Origin: Dioscorea cayenensis subsp. rotundata
Lineage: Eukaryota; Streptophyta; Magnoliopsida; Dioscoreales; Dioscoreaceae
Assembly: GCF_009730915.1 (NCBI RefSeq)
Contig: NC_052489.1
Location: 30,683,916 to 30,747,915 of the forward strand
DNA: 64,000 nt
Direction of reading: 5' to 3'
Position 1 is the first letter of the stretch, and each line of letters opens with the position of its first letter. Below are positions 49,985-60,578 of the stretch, in pieces. Position numbers and translations under genes: made by a program. The notes beneath the pieces were generated by a model that worked only from the letters and a program-made list of their open reading frames with translations, was not told where the DNA came from and did not search any database.

Positions 49985-50125
49985 ATTAATGCTATTCCAT
50001 GTAAAAAGGTTGATGAGTACATTTTTAGGGTACATTTTCTTGATTTTTATGCTATTCCACACGCCCCACTCCATATCGGTAGTCACATTTTAGGGTACAT
50101 TTTCAGCGTGCCGATGAGTACATCT
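49985..50125. repeat. Short imperfect duplication upstream of ERdj3B
   Basis: ATGCTATTCCA occurs at 49990 and 50049; ACATTTTTAGGGTACATTTTC (50018) recurs as CACATTTTAGGGTACATTTTC (50083). GATGAGTACAT occurs before the first and after the second. The unit is about 60 bp. Confidence 0.6.
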
Positions 50126-50178
50126 TCTTTCAAAGTCCAAACACATTTGTAAAAAAGCGCGGGATGGACTTATAAACA

Positions 50179-50197
50179 CGTGTCCGAATTTCATTGG
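50179..50197 (-). promoter_or_regulatory. ER stress response element (ERSE-I), CCAAT-N10-CACG
   Basis: The plus strand reads CGTG, ten bases, then ATTGG, which is exactly CCAAT-N10-CACG on the minus strand, about 200 bp before the ERdj3B ATG. The CACG half overlaps a CACGTG box. ERSE-I is bound by bZIP28/bZIP60 with NF-Y during the unfolded protein response (established knowledge), and ERdj3B is an ER-stress-induced chaperone. Two TTGAC W-box cores lie just downstream (about 50243 and 50256). Confidence 0.8.
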
Positions 50198-50394
50198 CTT
50201 AAACACATGATTCTCTCCTCATATTGGTCCGATTCGACTCATCGTTGACTCGTATCGTTGACCACGACTCATAAAACGCGTTTCCCGGCCATTCCCATTC
50301 TCCCGCCAGCGCGCGAAGGTCCAGGAAATCCCATCGATCAAGAACTTCTTCGAAACCCTAACCCTAGTTCTCCAGGTCCCGAGCGCTATCTCCC

Positions 50395-53300
50395 ATGGAG
50401 CGCCGGAGGACGACGCTGCTGCTTCTTTTCCTCATCTTTCTCTTTTCCCTCTCAGTCTACTCCCTCGGCTCGTATGTCCAGTTGAATCTTTCCTTTTTTT
50501 TCGATTTTTTTTTTCTTGATTTTTGGGTTTTTCTTGGGATTCCAGGAAGAGCTACTACGATGTGTTGCAAGTGCCGAAGGGCGCGTCGGAGGATCAAATC
50601 AAGAGGTCGTACAGGAAGCTCGCTCTGAAGTATCATCCGGATAAGAACCCTGGGAACGATGAGGCGAATAGGAAGTTCGCGGAGATCAACAATGGTATTT
50701 TTCTATCGATTTTTGGTGTTTTTTTTCTTGATTTTATTCTTGCTGAGTGGATTGAATTTGTGGGTTTAGCTTACGAGGTGTTGACGGATAAAGAGAAGAG
50801 GAGCATCTATGATAGGTCTGGAGAGGAAGGATTGAAGCAGCATGCGGCTGGTGGAGGGGGAAGGGCTGGAGGGATGAATATTCAGGACATCTTCAACAAG
50901 TAAGAGTATTAATTATTAATTATTACCTTTTTAATAATGTATTTATGGCTTAGAGATGGTATTCTTAAGAAATGCTCTGTAGTTGAATTAAGCAATGAAG
51001 AAACCATCTGAGATTGATTAAATGATTGTTTGTTGCCATTGCTAATGTTGATTATTTTTCCATAAATGCTGATGTTTGTGTTTGATAGATGGATGATGGA
51101 TCAGTGAACATTTGTGTTTGTTTGAATAATTCTGGTTATAGGGAGGGCTTTTAACTTCTTACTGTCTCATGATTTAGAACTCTAAAATCTCATAAAGAGT
51201 GAATAGTTTCATCTGAGAGAGTTCTAGGAAGATTTGAGTGTGAGCCTTTTACTAAAGTAATGAAGGAACAAATATGTTTCCTTATTATCAAATGACCAGT
51301 GCTGTACTTCGATTTGTTTTTGGAAAGTCAGCTTGTCTAAAATTGGTATTTTCTTGAATGGATAGTGGCTTGATAGTTTTTGTTTGTTATTAAAAGACAG
51401 TGGCTTTTTATTCCTAGTTTCTTTGGTGGCGGTGGTAGAGCAGAGGAGGAAGAAGACAAAATTCCACAAGGTGATGATTTAATTGTTGAGTTGCATGCTT
51501 CATTAGAAGATCTTTACATGGGTGGTTCATTGAAGGTATAGTGTTTTGTTTTTCTCTTGTTGCAAATACCTGCCGAATTTTAGATTTTTCTCTCATTACA
51601 TTTTTAAGCATTCTTCTGCTGCTTCAGAATTAGGTTGTCCTGTCTTAACTTTAATCATTTATTTGTTAAATATATTGAAAAATGTTCTTTGATTATAACC
51701 TAAAAAGAAAACTAAACTTGGGTACCTACAAATTGACAGTGAACTTATTTATGTGCCATATGCATCCACTAATTGTGCATCTTGATATTATAATTTGTCT
51801 TCTAGGTATGGAGGGAAAAGAATGTCATAAAACCAGCTCCTGGCAAGAGGCGGTGTAACTGTAGAAATGAAGTCTACCATAGACAAGTCGCACCAGGAAT
51901 GTTTCAGCAAATGACTGAACAGGTACTCTCAGCTTTTTTGTAGTTTCTGTATATTGACAAAGTCAAAAAAGGATAAACAAGAAAGGAAGAATGAAAGCAA
52001 GGTGTGTCTAAATGAAATTTTAAGTTCATGATGATTGATCACTCATTATTTCAGGTATGTGATCAATGCCAAAATGTCAAGTATGAAAGAGAAGGGTATT
52101 TCATCACTGTTGATATCGAGAAAGGAATGCTAGATGGACAGGTAGAGATTACCTTTGTTCTCCATTTTGGTCCTCATGGCTATGCTCCTAATTATGTAAA
52201 GCAAATAAAGTGTTAATGCACTGATTTCATGCTAAGCGATGTTTTTTCGGAATATTTCAACTTTTATTTTTCAAGCAATGATTGCACATATATATATATA
52301 TATATATATTTAAAAAAAAAGGTGGATAAACCACTGATTTATTGAAAAGAAAGACGACAGTACAAAGTGGGAGATCCTCTCACCAGAAGTGAGGGGGTAC
52401 AAAATGATTGCACATATTCACTCATTTGCTTTGCTCATCTCAATCTTCTTTATTTGGGTTCTGATTCTATACTAACATCACCTTGGCCTTTCATAGGAGG
52501 TGGTATTTTACGAGGATGGTGAACCTATTATTGATGGAGAAGCTGGAGATTTGAAGGTTACCCCTTCATAGAGTAGAAGGATTCTTGTGCAAGATTCTTT
52601 TGTTGTTAGCCTGTTATCTCTCATTTTAACTTCTGAAATCAGCTACTATATCTGAACAGTTCAGGATCCAAACTGCACCTCATGACCGCTTCAGAAGAGA
52701 AGGCAATGACTTACATACAACAGTTACAATTTCACTGGTAAATTTCCAGCTTAGCTTTCTTTGAAGAAATCTTTATGCTACACCTAGTCAGTTTTTATTC
52801 CTCCTTGAAATTGGGAACCTGTATTGAGATTTTGTCTGATGTCCTTAAACGTCAAATAAAGTTATAAGAGCTAGAACAGCAATTGCCTTAAGTTTTCCTA
52901 CAGTAGGCCATCCTTGAACACATTTACAATCCAAAAATGACATCAGTTTCTACATTATTTGAAGGGTCAGCGCATACCATGTGACTATAATCAAGTTGTT
53001 TTAATACAGCAAACAATTTAGTTGAGCAGCTCCGGAGATGTCAGATGTGAGTTGTGTCATTTACTGGAGTGACACATCACAGTAGTCTGTTGGTGGTGGA
53101 TGGCATAGTGAACTATGGAACTTCTAGTACGCCACCTGAAAGTGGTCCATTGGTGGTTGAACCGGCCTGCATAACCACCCACCCACCCACCCACCATGAA
53201 CAAAATATGGCATTGGCAGTACGTCACCTGAAATTACTGTGTTGGTAGCATCATGAGCCATATGACACCCACCACACATGAAAGTATTGCATTCGTTACC

Positions 53301-53839
53301 CACGTAGGAACAATAGTTCATCTTATGATGGTCCCTTTTTCCCTAGTATGATAAATTTTTCTCTTACATTTTTTTTTCCAACCTGGTGTTTCTCATATGC
53401 TTTAATTTCATTTTTCTTCATTCTTTAGATGAAGTGGCATCATGATTGAGTAAAAAAAAATAAAAATAAAAATCTTAAATGGTGTCTTTATGGCGTTATC
53501 TGTTTTTGTCTTACTCTTGCTCTTTTGCCAGATCCAAGCTCTGGTTGGTTTTGAGAAAACCATCCAGCACCTTGATGAACATGTGGTTGAAATTGGCAGT
53601 AAGGTTAGTAGTAGTAGGAGTATAACAAGCATCTGAAAATGGCTCTTACATTGAACTCTGCCATTCCAATGTATCATCAGGGAATAACTAAACCCAAAGA
53701 AGTGAGGAAGTTCAGAGGTGAAGGGATGCCACTGCATTTGAGTAACAAGAAAGGAGATGTCTATGTCACGTACGAAGTTTTGTTCCCCAAGTCGCTGACT
53801 GGAGATCAGAAGACCAAGCTCAACACAGTTCTTTCTTGA
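50395..53839 (+). CDS. ERDJ3B: ER-luminal DnaJ co-chaperone, ERdj3B type (348 aa)
   Basis: Ten exons: 50395-50471, 50546-50694, 50770-50899, 51418-51535, 51806-51922, 52055-52141, 52497-52556, 52660-52737, 53532-53603 and 53681-53839 (1047 nt). An N-terminal signal peptide ([20 protein letters not shown]) leads into a J domain ([19 protein letters not shown] intact in KYHPDKNPG). A Gly-rich linker with [10 protein letters not shown] follows, then a substrate-binding C-terminal half. That half contains the small Cys cluster CNC...CDQC of ERdj3/DNAJB11 proteins. It has no KDEL-like tail, as in plant ERdj3B, which is held in the lumen by SDF2 and BiP (family knowledge). It stimulates BiP ATPase and acts in folding quality control, including of immune receptors. 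An ERSE-I lies upstream. Intron 6 hosts a retroposon at 52292-52402. Confidence 0.96.
52292..52402 (-). mobile_element. 111-bp retroposon with perfect 15-bp target duplication in ERdj3B intron 6
   Basis: AATGATTGCACATAT occurs at 52277-52291 and again at 52403-52417. Between the copies are a TA run, TTTAAAAAAAAA, then GGTGGATAAACCACTGATTT and a short unique part ending in GAGGGGGTACAA. The reverse complement ends TTTATCCACC plus a T/A tail, so the element is inserted antisense to the gene. The identical target duplications indicate a young insertion. It is short and has no coding capacity: either a SINE or a 5'-truncated LINE end. Confidence 0.85.
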
Positions 53840-54057
53840 AGATTCAACCTTTCCCTCCATTTATAATTTACAAGATCAGCTGTTTAAGTTTCACGCTAAA
53901 ACCCAATTATATATATATTAAAGATGTAAATGGTTGTTGTACTCATTAACTGTGCACCTTCCCTGATTTCGTTCTCCCGGATTTGTAAAGAGAAGGCGCA
54001 CAATATAGGATTTTACAAAGAACTCAAAAACAAATAATTTAACCAAAAGATGGCTTG

Positions 54058-54130
54058 TGGAGATGCGGGGTATCGATTCCCGTACCTCTCGCATGCTAAG
54101 CGAGCGCTCTACCATCTGAGCTACATCCCC
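54058..54130 (-). tRNA. tRNA-Ala (AGC)
   Basis: The minus strand folds as a 73-nt cloverleaf. The acceptor arm is GGGGATG / CATCTCC with discriminator A, and the D arm is GCTCAGATGGTAGAGC. The anticodon arm CTCGCTTAGCATGCGAG carries anticodon AGC, and the T arm is CGGGA-ATCGATA-CCCCG. A TTTT terminator follows about 10 nt downstream (near 54046). The T-stem has A at position 53 opposite C61, where G53-C61 is nearly universal, so this copy may be weakened. It sits between ERdj3B and the PLIP gene. Confidence 0.93.
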
Positions 54131-54430
54131 GTTTCTTATTTTGAATCAACCAAAATTTTAACTTGAAATAAACAAATAGATTACCAAACACAATCAAACA
54201 CATTTAAATTGATAATAAAATAATTAAAAATCGGTGTGAGAAAAAAAAATTCAAGGTCAAGGGGGGAAATGCTAATCTCGAGGCAGTGATCTGCTTCGTT
54301 AGTAAAGAACTCGTTGCTTGCACGTCTCCCAACAGTGAGTATCGAGCGGCTTCTTTCGTTGTTTTTTTAATTCTTTGAAGAAGCTCTTCGTTGTTGGTCA
54401 TGCCTTCCAACGAGCTCCGCAATCACCGGC

Positions 54431-56844
54431 ATGGATGTGCTCCACCTTCTTCAATGGTTTCCTTCTCGTCCCTTGAGCCTCTCCCGGCCCCGCTCTCACC
54501 TACCTGTTGCCTCTGCCGCTGCCGCGAAGAAATCAGCGCTGCCGCCAGACGGAGCTCTCAAGGGTGGATGGGTTCTCAAGATATTGCGAGTGGGATCACT
54601 CTTCGCCGAAGGTGAGCAGAAGAAGAGGGAAGCCATTGATGGCGCTTTGGAGGGTGATGAGATGGAGATGGACGTGAATGGTGATGATCGGTGTGTTGAT
54701 TGTGGGTGTGCTTGTGGAGATGAAGAGACGACTGCGGAGTTTGATAGGGAGTCTTTCTCGAGGTTGCTCCGAAGAGCGTCTCTTATGGAAACCAGACTCT
54801 ATGCCAAGATGTCGTATTTGGGCAGCCTTGCCTACTGTATTCCACGGATCAAGGTGCTCTTCTTCTTCTTCTTCTTCTTCTTCTTCATTCCTGTTGATCC
54901 TCAGCAAGTTAAAATTTGTGATTTGTTAATCTCTTCACATTCCTGTTGATCCTCAGCAAATTAAAATTTGTGATTTGTTAACGTCTTCACATTAGAAAAT
55001 TAGGGATTTGGATTTTTATGTTATTTTGTTTTTCAATGGAAGTCATCTTTCTTTGTGGTTTTGAATTGTTTTTTTGTTAAAAATCAGTCAGAACACCGGC
55101 TCAGACGCCATGGATTGCGCTTCGTCACCTCATCATTTGACAAGAAGGAAGCCAAATCTTTAGCCGCTGAGAAGGAAGGGACACTAATTCAAGATTCACA
55201 GCCAAAGGAAAAGACTCCTGCAACTGCAACTGCAACCAAGGAATGTGTGCATGAACATAGAAAAGATCGTGAAATTAGCGCCCCTGCAGCCTATCACATT
55301 GCAGCTTCAGCTGCTGCTTACCTGCAATCTCAAACAAGGGGCTTTCTTCATTTGAGATCTCCCAATGTTAATGTAGGCAAGGATTCACCTGAACTCGGCA
55401 TCAATAATGAAGGTAAAGATGAGGAGAATATGACTGCTAAGATGGCGTCTTTCATTGCCACCAAGGATTCAGTTACAGCAATGGTCGCTGGGAAGGAGGA
55501 GATGAAACAAGCGTTGGCCAATGATTTAAGTTCATCAAATTCATCGCCTTGTGAATGGTATATCTGCGACGATGATCATAGCGGCACTAGATATTTTGTT
55601 ATTCAGGAATGTGAAGTTACATGCCAATTTGTGCTTTTACATCTTCGCAACTATTGATCATTGTTTGTACAAAGATGAGTTTCATACCTTTCCATTTGCA
55701 GGGTTCTGAAACACTAGGCTCTTGGCAAGCAAACCTTCTGTTTGAGCCTATTGAATTCGAGGTACTAGTATTCTTGATTGAAAGATCTGTCTCATCTTCA
55801 TTGTCATTTACAATGTTGTTCTTTGTGTTCTAGGGAATGGATGTTCTTGTGCATAGAGGAATCTATGAGGCTGCCAAAGGAATCTACTCGCAAATATTAC
55901 CAGAAGTTCGACAGCATTTAGAATCACATGGTGACTCTGCTACCTTTCGATTCACCGGGCATTCTCTTGGTGGTAGTCTCTCTATGCTTATTAATCTCAT
56001 GTTACTGATTAGAGGTGAAGTACCAGTTTCATCCTTACTGCCTGCTGTAACCTTCGGCGCGCCATCCATCATGTGTGGCGGTGACTACCTTCTCCGCAAG
56101 TTAGGCCTACCTCAAACTCATGTCCAATCTGTAATGCTACATCGAGACATAGTTCCTCGAGCCTTCTCTTGCATCTATCCAGACCACGTTGTCGATATTC
56201 TCAAGGCGATCAATGGAAATTTCCGCCATCATCCATGTCTCAACAAGAAGGTAATAATCATCTAAGTCAAATTCATGATTGTTGAATGAAAGATGAGTTT
56301 TTGAACTTCTCTGCATTTCAATGAACAGAAACTGCTGTATGCTCCAATGGGAAAACTATGGATCCTGCAACCAGAAGACAAGTTCTCACCACAGCACCAC
56401 CTTCTCCCTGCTGGTAGTGGCCTGTTCCTTCTTGATAGCAATTCATCAGCAGATTGTGCTGATGCATTGCCGTTGTTGCAGTCTGCTTGGTTTGCATTCC
56501 TGAACACACCGCACCCTCTCGAGATCCTTATTGACCGAAATGCATATGGTTCTAGAGGGAGTGTGATCAGAGACCATGATGTGCATGGCTATTTGAAATC
56601 TTTGCAAGGTGTGATCCATCAGGAGCTTAGGTTCATCAGAACAACAAACCGGAAACAGGGTCTTCGTACTGGGTTGAGCTCTAAAAGTTTCGGAATTTAC
56701 AATGCCATCTTTCATGGAGGAAAGGAGACATTGAAAAGATTAAGCAAGCTGATTACATCTCAGAGCATGCAGATATTAGTTATTTTTTTAGTACCTATAG
56801 GATTATTATTTTCTGGGGCATTAGTGGTTGCCATTTTGGTTTGA
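54431..56844 (+). CDS. Plastid phospholipase A1 of the PLIP class (class 3 lipase), 644 aa
   Basis: Five exons: 54431-54853, 55088-55606, 55702-55761, 55834-56250 and 56329-56844 (1935 nt). The N-terminus is Ser/Ala/Arg-rich and transit-peptide-like, followed by [13 protein letters not shown], an acidic Cys-containing segment, and [20 protein letters not shown], all typical of PLIP1/2/3. The lipase core includes [32 protein letters not shown], the nucleophile elbow [12 protein letters not shown] (Ser about 378) and [13 protein letters not shown]. Family members cleave plastid glycerolipids and can feed fatty acids into seed oil or jasmonate synthesis. The C-terminal 25 residues are hydrophobic. 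Intron 2 has CAG|GAATGT at its 5' end instead of CAG|GTATGT. If it is not spliced, the protein stops about 19 residues into the intron (near residue 333), before the catalytic Ser. Confidence 0.92.
54857..54886. repeat. CTT trinucleotide repeat at PLIP intron 1 donor
   Basis: About ten CTT units start five bases after exon 1. If the intron were retained they would encode a Phe run. Confidence 0.85.
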
Positions 56845-58418
56845 TCTCATTGTTGATAATTGAAAATTTTTCATTGGTTTACCATTATAGGTGCAATTTT
56901 TTTCTTCTTTTCTCCTGTGCAAAAACGAGGAGGATAGAACATGTAAACAGGCACAGTATCACAAATTTTAATTACTATTGTGGATTTCATTGTGCAATGT
57001 TCCAGAAGCCTTTATGGAATTATTGAATTTAGTTTTAGCAAAGTAAACAAGAGCCTGCCTGAAAGATCTTTTAATGTCTCTTGTCTTTATCTTTGTCATA
57101 TTCTTTGCTTTATTTTCAAACATGGGAAATTCCTTGTTGCGTGTTTTAAGTGCCAATTCAATTGTAAGGGAAAAAAATTCCAGGAAAAACATAGAAATGC
57201 TTCCTTTGTTGTATGGCTGAAAATTGGAGACCTGTCTGCTCACCTGCAAGGGTGAGTGAAACGTCAATATTTGAACAAGTAGAGTTTGGGAGGCAACACA
57301 TTGGCCAGTGATGTTGATTTGATGATCTCTTTTTTCTATCCTTTAGATTGACCATCTACAGAGACATTTCTAACAATGTAGTTCAATTTCCATCATCAGT
57401 CCATCAAGGCTGCATTGGTTGAACATTGACATGTTGTTTGATTCATTCACACTCTCATAATCCACAAACAAAATTAAGTTTTGAACATCCAATTCCCGCT
57501 TTGTTTTATATTCCGTGTTGTTTGATTAATTCACACACTCATAATCAACAAACAAAATGAAGCTCTGAACATCCCCATTCCCGCATCGCAGCTGAGCTCC
57601 TTTATCATCATATCATCTGTTTCAGTAAAAATAAATAGCTGAAGCAATGACATAAACAATATATATATTTAATAGAGTAAATACCATCAGTTTCACATAA
57701 AAAAAAAACAGTCAATTTAAATTCTTATTGAGAAATTTGATGGTCTATCATAACATAAGAAGTCAAGATGAGTAAAGAGAAATAAGCATTCCACTAATGG
57801 AAAAGAAAAACAATAACAGATGCGGAGTTTAATAATATGAATAATACCTCACCAAAAAGAAAAATGAGTTTTTCTTGATAATGAATGGAAAGAATCCAAA
57901 GTCACAGCTTTCTCTACAATTGGCAACACTCCTTAAAAGTCTATCATTCCATAGCCAAATCATTTCTTTAGTACAGAATGCTGCAGAACAGAGCCATTGA
58001 AAAAAATTCTCAGCTAAAAATGACTATGAAATTCAAATATGGATATATTTTACCTTAGTCAATACAAATAACTACCTGTAAAAAGCTGAAGCCAAAAATT
58101 GCATAATCCAGATCTCCACATTGCCTTATGTAACAATTTCTTTTCTTGTCAAGTTTGCCTTTCAGTTCATCGTATAATTATTTTTAAAAAATAACCAAAT
58201 GCCACACACAATAATAACAACCCCATCTAGAAATGATCTTCATCAACACGATAGATTGATTTCAGGCTCAACTGTCAGATAGGTGTTACATAAATTTCCC
58301 TCCTTCAAGATTTGTTTGATACTCAGGCCTTCCACAAATAGGGTAATTAAATTTCTGGTGAATCACCCTGCAAGAATTAAGTGTGTTGGAATACCATTCA
58401 CCTATGCAATGAGCAAAG
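56845..58418. other. Convergent spacer between PLIP and PPR genes
   Basis: Probable 3' UTRs of both genes and AT-rich filler; no gene seen. Contains the 84-bp direct repeat at about 57432-57585. Confidence 0.55.
57432..57585. repeat. 84-bp tandem direct repeat
   Basis: TGTTGTTTGATTCATTCACA at 57432 recurs as TGTTGTTTGATTAATTCACA at 57516. Both copies continue through CATAATC, ACAAACAAAAT and CCCGC with scattered substitutions. Confidence 0.9.
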
Positions 58419-60578
58419 TCAACTGTTGACAACCTTTTCAATTTTGGGTTCAATCTTTATAGTAGGAAGAGAGTCTACAGATATTCCCCTCCCTTCACAT
58501 TCGCTAACTAACTCCTGTGCTTCTTGGAAGCGTCCCATATAAGACAGTGCATTGATAATCAAGCTATACGGATGCAAATCAGGAGCACAATCGTTAGCTT
58601 CCATTGTCAGCAGAGTTTCTTTTGCCTCTTCGATTTTATGCGCATCACACAAAGCTTCGATGATAGCATTGTAGGTATATCTGTCTGGTACCACACCAAG
58701 TCTCAACATCGAATCAAACAAGTTCTGTGCCTTGTCCATTTTCTTCGTCTTACAAAAGTTTAAAATGAGTGCATTGAAAGAGTAAACATCAGGATCAATC
58801 CCTGCCTCTCTCATCATTTTTAATAGCTTCATCGACTTGTGTACATCACCAACAATGCACAGGGAACGGATCAGTATGTTATATGTGACTGCATTTGGAG
58901 GCACACCCCACTCTGCCATCTCATGGAAGCAGTCAAAAGCATCATCAATCTGGTAGACACGACAGAGACCATCTATTATCGAGCTAAAGGTAAAGACATC
59001 CGGTTTGAATCCATGCTCTAAGAGCATCTTTAAAACATCCCTTGCCATGTTTACATCCCCTACCTTAGAATGCCCGCTAATGAGTGTGTTATAGGTAACC
59101 AGGTTTGGAAGAAATCCCTTCTTGAGCATTTCTTTGAAAACCCCCATAGCTATTTCCATTATTTCAGCTTTGACAAAGCAATCAATTAACATATTATACG
59201 ATACCACACTGCACACTAGTTCATCCAAAACCATTCTGTTGACAAACCGATCTGCTTCAGTGAGCTTCCGCTCCTGTAACAAGTAGGTAATAATTGTGAG
59301 GTATGTGTTGAATCCAGGTCTGCCACCTCTTCCAACAAAATCATCCATTAACTCACAAACCTCTGCACATCCCAGATTCTTCACAGCACAAGCAATCACA
59401 ACACCAAACACTGTTGTGTCTGGCAAATAACTCTTCACGCTCATCCTGCGTATGAAATCTATTGCCTCTCCACCCATTCCATTCATTGAAAGGCAATGCA
59501 ACAATGTTCCACATGCATGCTCATGAAGAGCCGTCTCCCGTTCTAAAAGCCCACATAGCATCTCATATGCCGTCCGGGTTTCCAAACACCGAAATGTACC
59601 ATTGATCAAAGACCGATATGTCGCATCACTAGGAGCAACTTTCCTTCTAGCCATCATATCCAACACTCTAAATGCTTCATCAACCTTCTTAGCATTGCAG
59701 AAACCATCCACCAACATAGTGTAAGTGAACACATTAGGGGTGTGCCCCAGACGCTCCATCTGTTTCACTAACCGAAGAGCTTCTCCCACAATGCCTAACC
59801 TACAAACTCCATGAATAAGTATATTGTAAGTGAATCGATCCGGCGAGCAATTTTCCGAAGGCATCTGTTGGAACTTGAAATAAGCCAAGTCAAGAGAATT
59901 GGATTTCACCAAAGCGTCAATTACAGCATTGAAAATCTTTGTCGTTGGCTTCAAACCCAAAAATGACATTTGGCCGAACACCTCATTGGCATACCTACCC
60001 AGCCCTAATCTCCCCCAACTACACATCAAAATGCTGAGCAAATCCTCCGTAATAATCCCACAAGTAGAACTTCTGATTTCATTCACCAGCTCCACCGAAA
60101 GCACCACAGGACCTTTCCTCCATAAAAGCTCGACCAATACTTTCCGAACAAATCGGTCTTTGGCGAATTTATCATCTAAATTAGAAGCCCAGATATAGAA
60201 TTTGAGTGAGAACAACGGATTTTCCAGCTTTTGCAAGACACTAACTACAGATTGAGGACCGAGATGTGCCACAATCGATTTAAACTCAGTGTTGAGCATC
60301 AAAAACCAGTCTTTTTGGGAGAGAATAACACAAAGGCGATCAGGGTCAATGAATTTTGGAAATTTTTCGTGGTTTTTGTTGAAAAGGAGGGATTTCGAGT
60401 CTGGGATTGCATCAGAGGCTTTAGAACCTCGAAAAAAAAGGGATTTTTTAGGAGGATTCAAGGGAGACTCACCGACTGGGATTCGGACGTCGGATCGAGG
60501 GACGCTTGTGATGGAATCCCTGGTTGGAAACTTCGTTGACGAAGATGATCGTAGTTTGGGAGATGGAAAACCTCTCAT
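58419..60578 (-). CDS. P-class pentatricopeptide repeat protein, probably organellar (719 aa)
   Basis: One uninterrupted reading frame, as is usual for PPR genes. The N-terminus (MRGFPSPKLRSSSSTKFPTR) is basic and Ser-rich, so mitochondrial or plastid targeting is likely. From about residue 190 onward there are about 14 consecutive 35-residue PPR units with recurring patterns such as PDRFTYNILIHGVCRLG, PNVFTYTMLVDGFCNAKKVD, PDVFTFSSIIDGLCR and PDRYTYNAIIEALCDAHKIE. No E, DYW or SMR domain follows; it ends after the last repeat with KIEPKIEKVVNS. P-class PPRs bind organellar RNA and affect its stability, splicing or translation; the target cannot be read from sequence here. The start is the first ATG of the frame; upstream in-frame sequence offers only a TTG. 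Confidence 0.95.
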   Translation of the reverse strand: MRGFPSPKLRSSSSTKFPTRDSITSVPRSDVRIPVGESPLNPPKKSLFFRGSKASDAIPDSKSLLFNKNHEKFPKFIDPDRLCVILSQKDWFLMLNTEFKSIVAHLGPQSVVSVLQKLENPLFSLKFYIWASNLDDKFAKDRFVRKVLVELLWRKGPVVLSVELVNEIRSSTCGIITEDLLSILMCSWGRLGLGRYANEVFGQMSFLGLKPTTKIFNAVIDALVKSNSLDLAYFKFQQMPSENCSPDRFTYNILIHGVCRLGIVGEALRLVKQMERLGHTPNVFTYTMLVDGFCNAKKVDEAFRVLDMMARRKVAPSDATYRSLINGTFRCLETRTAYEMLCGLLERETALHEHACGTLLHCLSMNGMGGEAIDFIRRMSVKSYLPDTTVFGVVIACAVKNLGCAEVCELMDDFVGRGGRPGFNTYLTIITYLLQERKLTEADRFVNRMVLDELVCSVVSYNMLIDCFVKAEIMEIAMGVFKEMLKKGFLPNLVTYNTLISGHSKVGDVNMARDVLKMLLEHGFKPDVFTFSSIIDGLCRVYQIDDAFDCFHEMAEWGVPPNAVTYNILIRSLCIVGDVHKSMKLLKMMREAGIDPDVYSFNALILNFCKTKKMDKAQNLFDSMLRLGVVPDRYTYNAIIEALCDAHKIEEAKETLLTMEANDCAPDLHPYSLIINALSYMGRFQEAQELVSECEGRGISVDSLPTIKIEPKIEKVVNS

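Noticed and set aside
53150-53290. CCCA repeat and paired CACCTGAAA phrases in ERdj3B intron 8 as a mobile element
   Set aside because: No target duplication or terminal repeats were found; likely simple-sequence expansion.
54596-54907. Open frame with a Glu run on the minus strand
   Set aside because: Shadow of PLIP exon 1 and the CTT repeat at its donor.
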